5,162 bases of DNA from contig CAMCQD010000168.1 of the NCBI GenBank assembly GCA_945876925.1, positions 1-5,162 of the forward strand. The letters run 5' to 3'. Below are positions 5,142-5,162 of this stretch, piece by piece (positions within the stretch are counted from its first letter, which is position 1; every line of letters begins with the position of its first letter). This DNA comes from an uncultured Dermatophilus sp. (GTDB lineage Bacteria; Actinomycetota; Actinomycetes; Actinomycetales; Dermatophilaceae). Both the position numbers and the translations under genes were made by a program. The notes under the pieces are model-generated. The model did not search any database, was not told the origin of the DNA, and saw only the letters and a program-made list of their open reading frames with translations.

Positions 5142-5162
5142 CAAGGTGCCCGGGAAAGGGAT

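Overview
The window is very GC-rich, and its coding genes strongly favour G or C at the third codon position. At the left edge, on the minus strand, is the first part of a gene whose N-terminus carries an FPSWETLPHERLSPRS stretch typical of actinobacterial Mfd (transcription-repair coupling factor). Together these point to the chromosome of an actinomycete. I cannot name the genus from this window.

Layout: (1) positions 1-293, minus strand, hold the 5' end of mfd, cut by the window edge. (2) Positions 294-493 are a 200-bp divergent intergenic region with a short inverted repeat and a short direct repeat. (3) Positions 494-4949, plus strand, hold a compact, apparently self-contained run of four genes. 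These are a short adenylate-forming (ANL) enzyme, an NAD-synthase-fold ATP pyrophosphatase, a free-standing DltC-like acyl carrier protein, and an AsnB-like glutamine-dependent amidotransferase. The first two overlap by 4 nt (ATGA), the last two are separated by 3 nt, and a GC-rich hairpin lies in the 101-bp gap between genes two and three. (4) At 4971-5008 a perfect 38-bp palindrome with a T-rich tail closes the operon as an intrinsic terminator. (5) Positions 5009-5162 are non-coding as far as I can see. They hold small hairpins and, at the very end, a 24-bp perfect palindrome nested inside a second inverted repeat.

How the genes may work together (inference): the adenylating enzyme activates a carboxylic acid and loads it on the carrier protein. 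Two PP-loop enzymes of the type that adenylate a carboxylate or amide and let ammonia (or another nucleophile) displace AMP then act on the tethered or free acid. One of them (AsnB-like) carries its own glutaminase domain with Cys2. The NAD-synthase-like enzyme keeps the ATP-binding core but has diverged where NAD synthases bind their substrate, so it is unlikely to be the housekeeping NadE. The set looks like a minimal carrier-protein-dependent pathway forming an amide (or possibly a thioamide or nitrile). It has no visible polyketide or peptide synthase, thioesterase, transporter or regulator. I do not recognise a named natural-product pathway with exactly this gene content.
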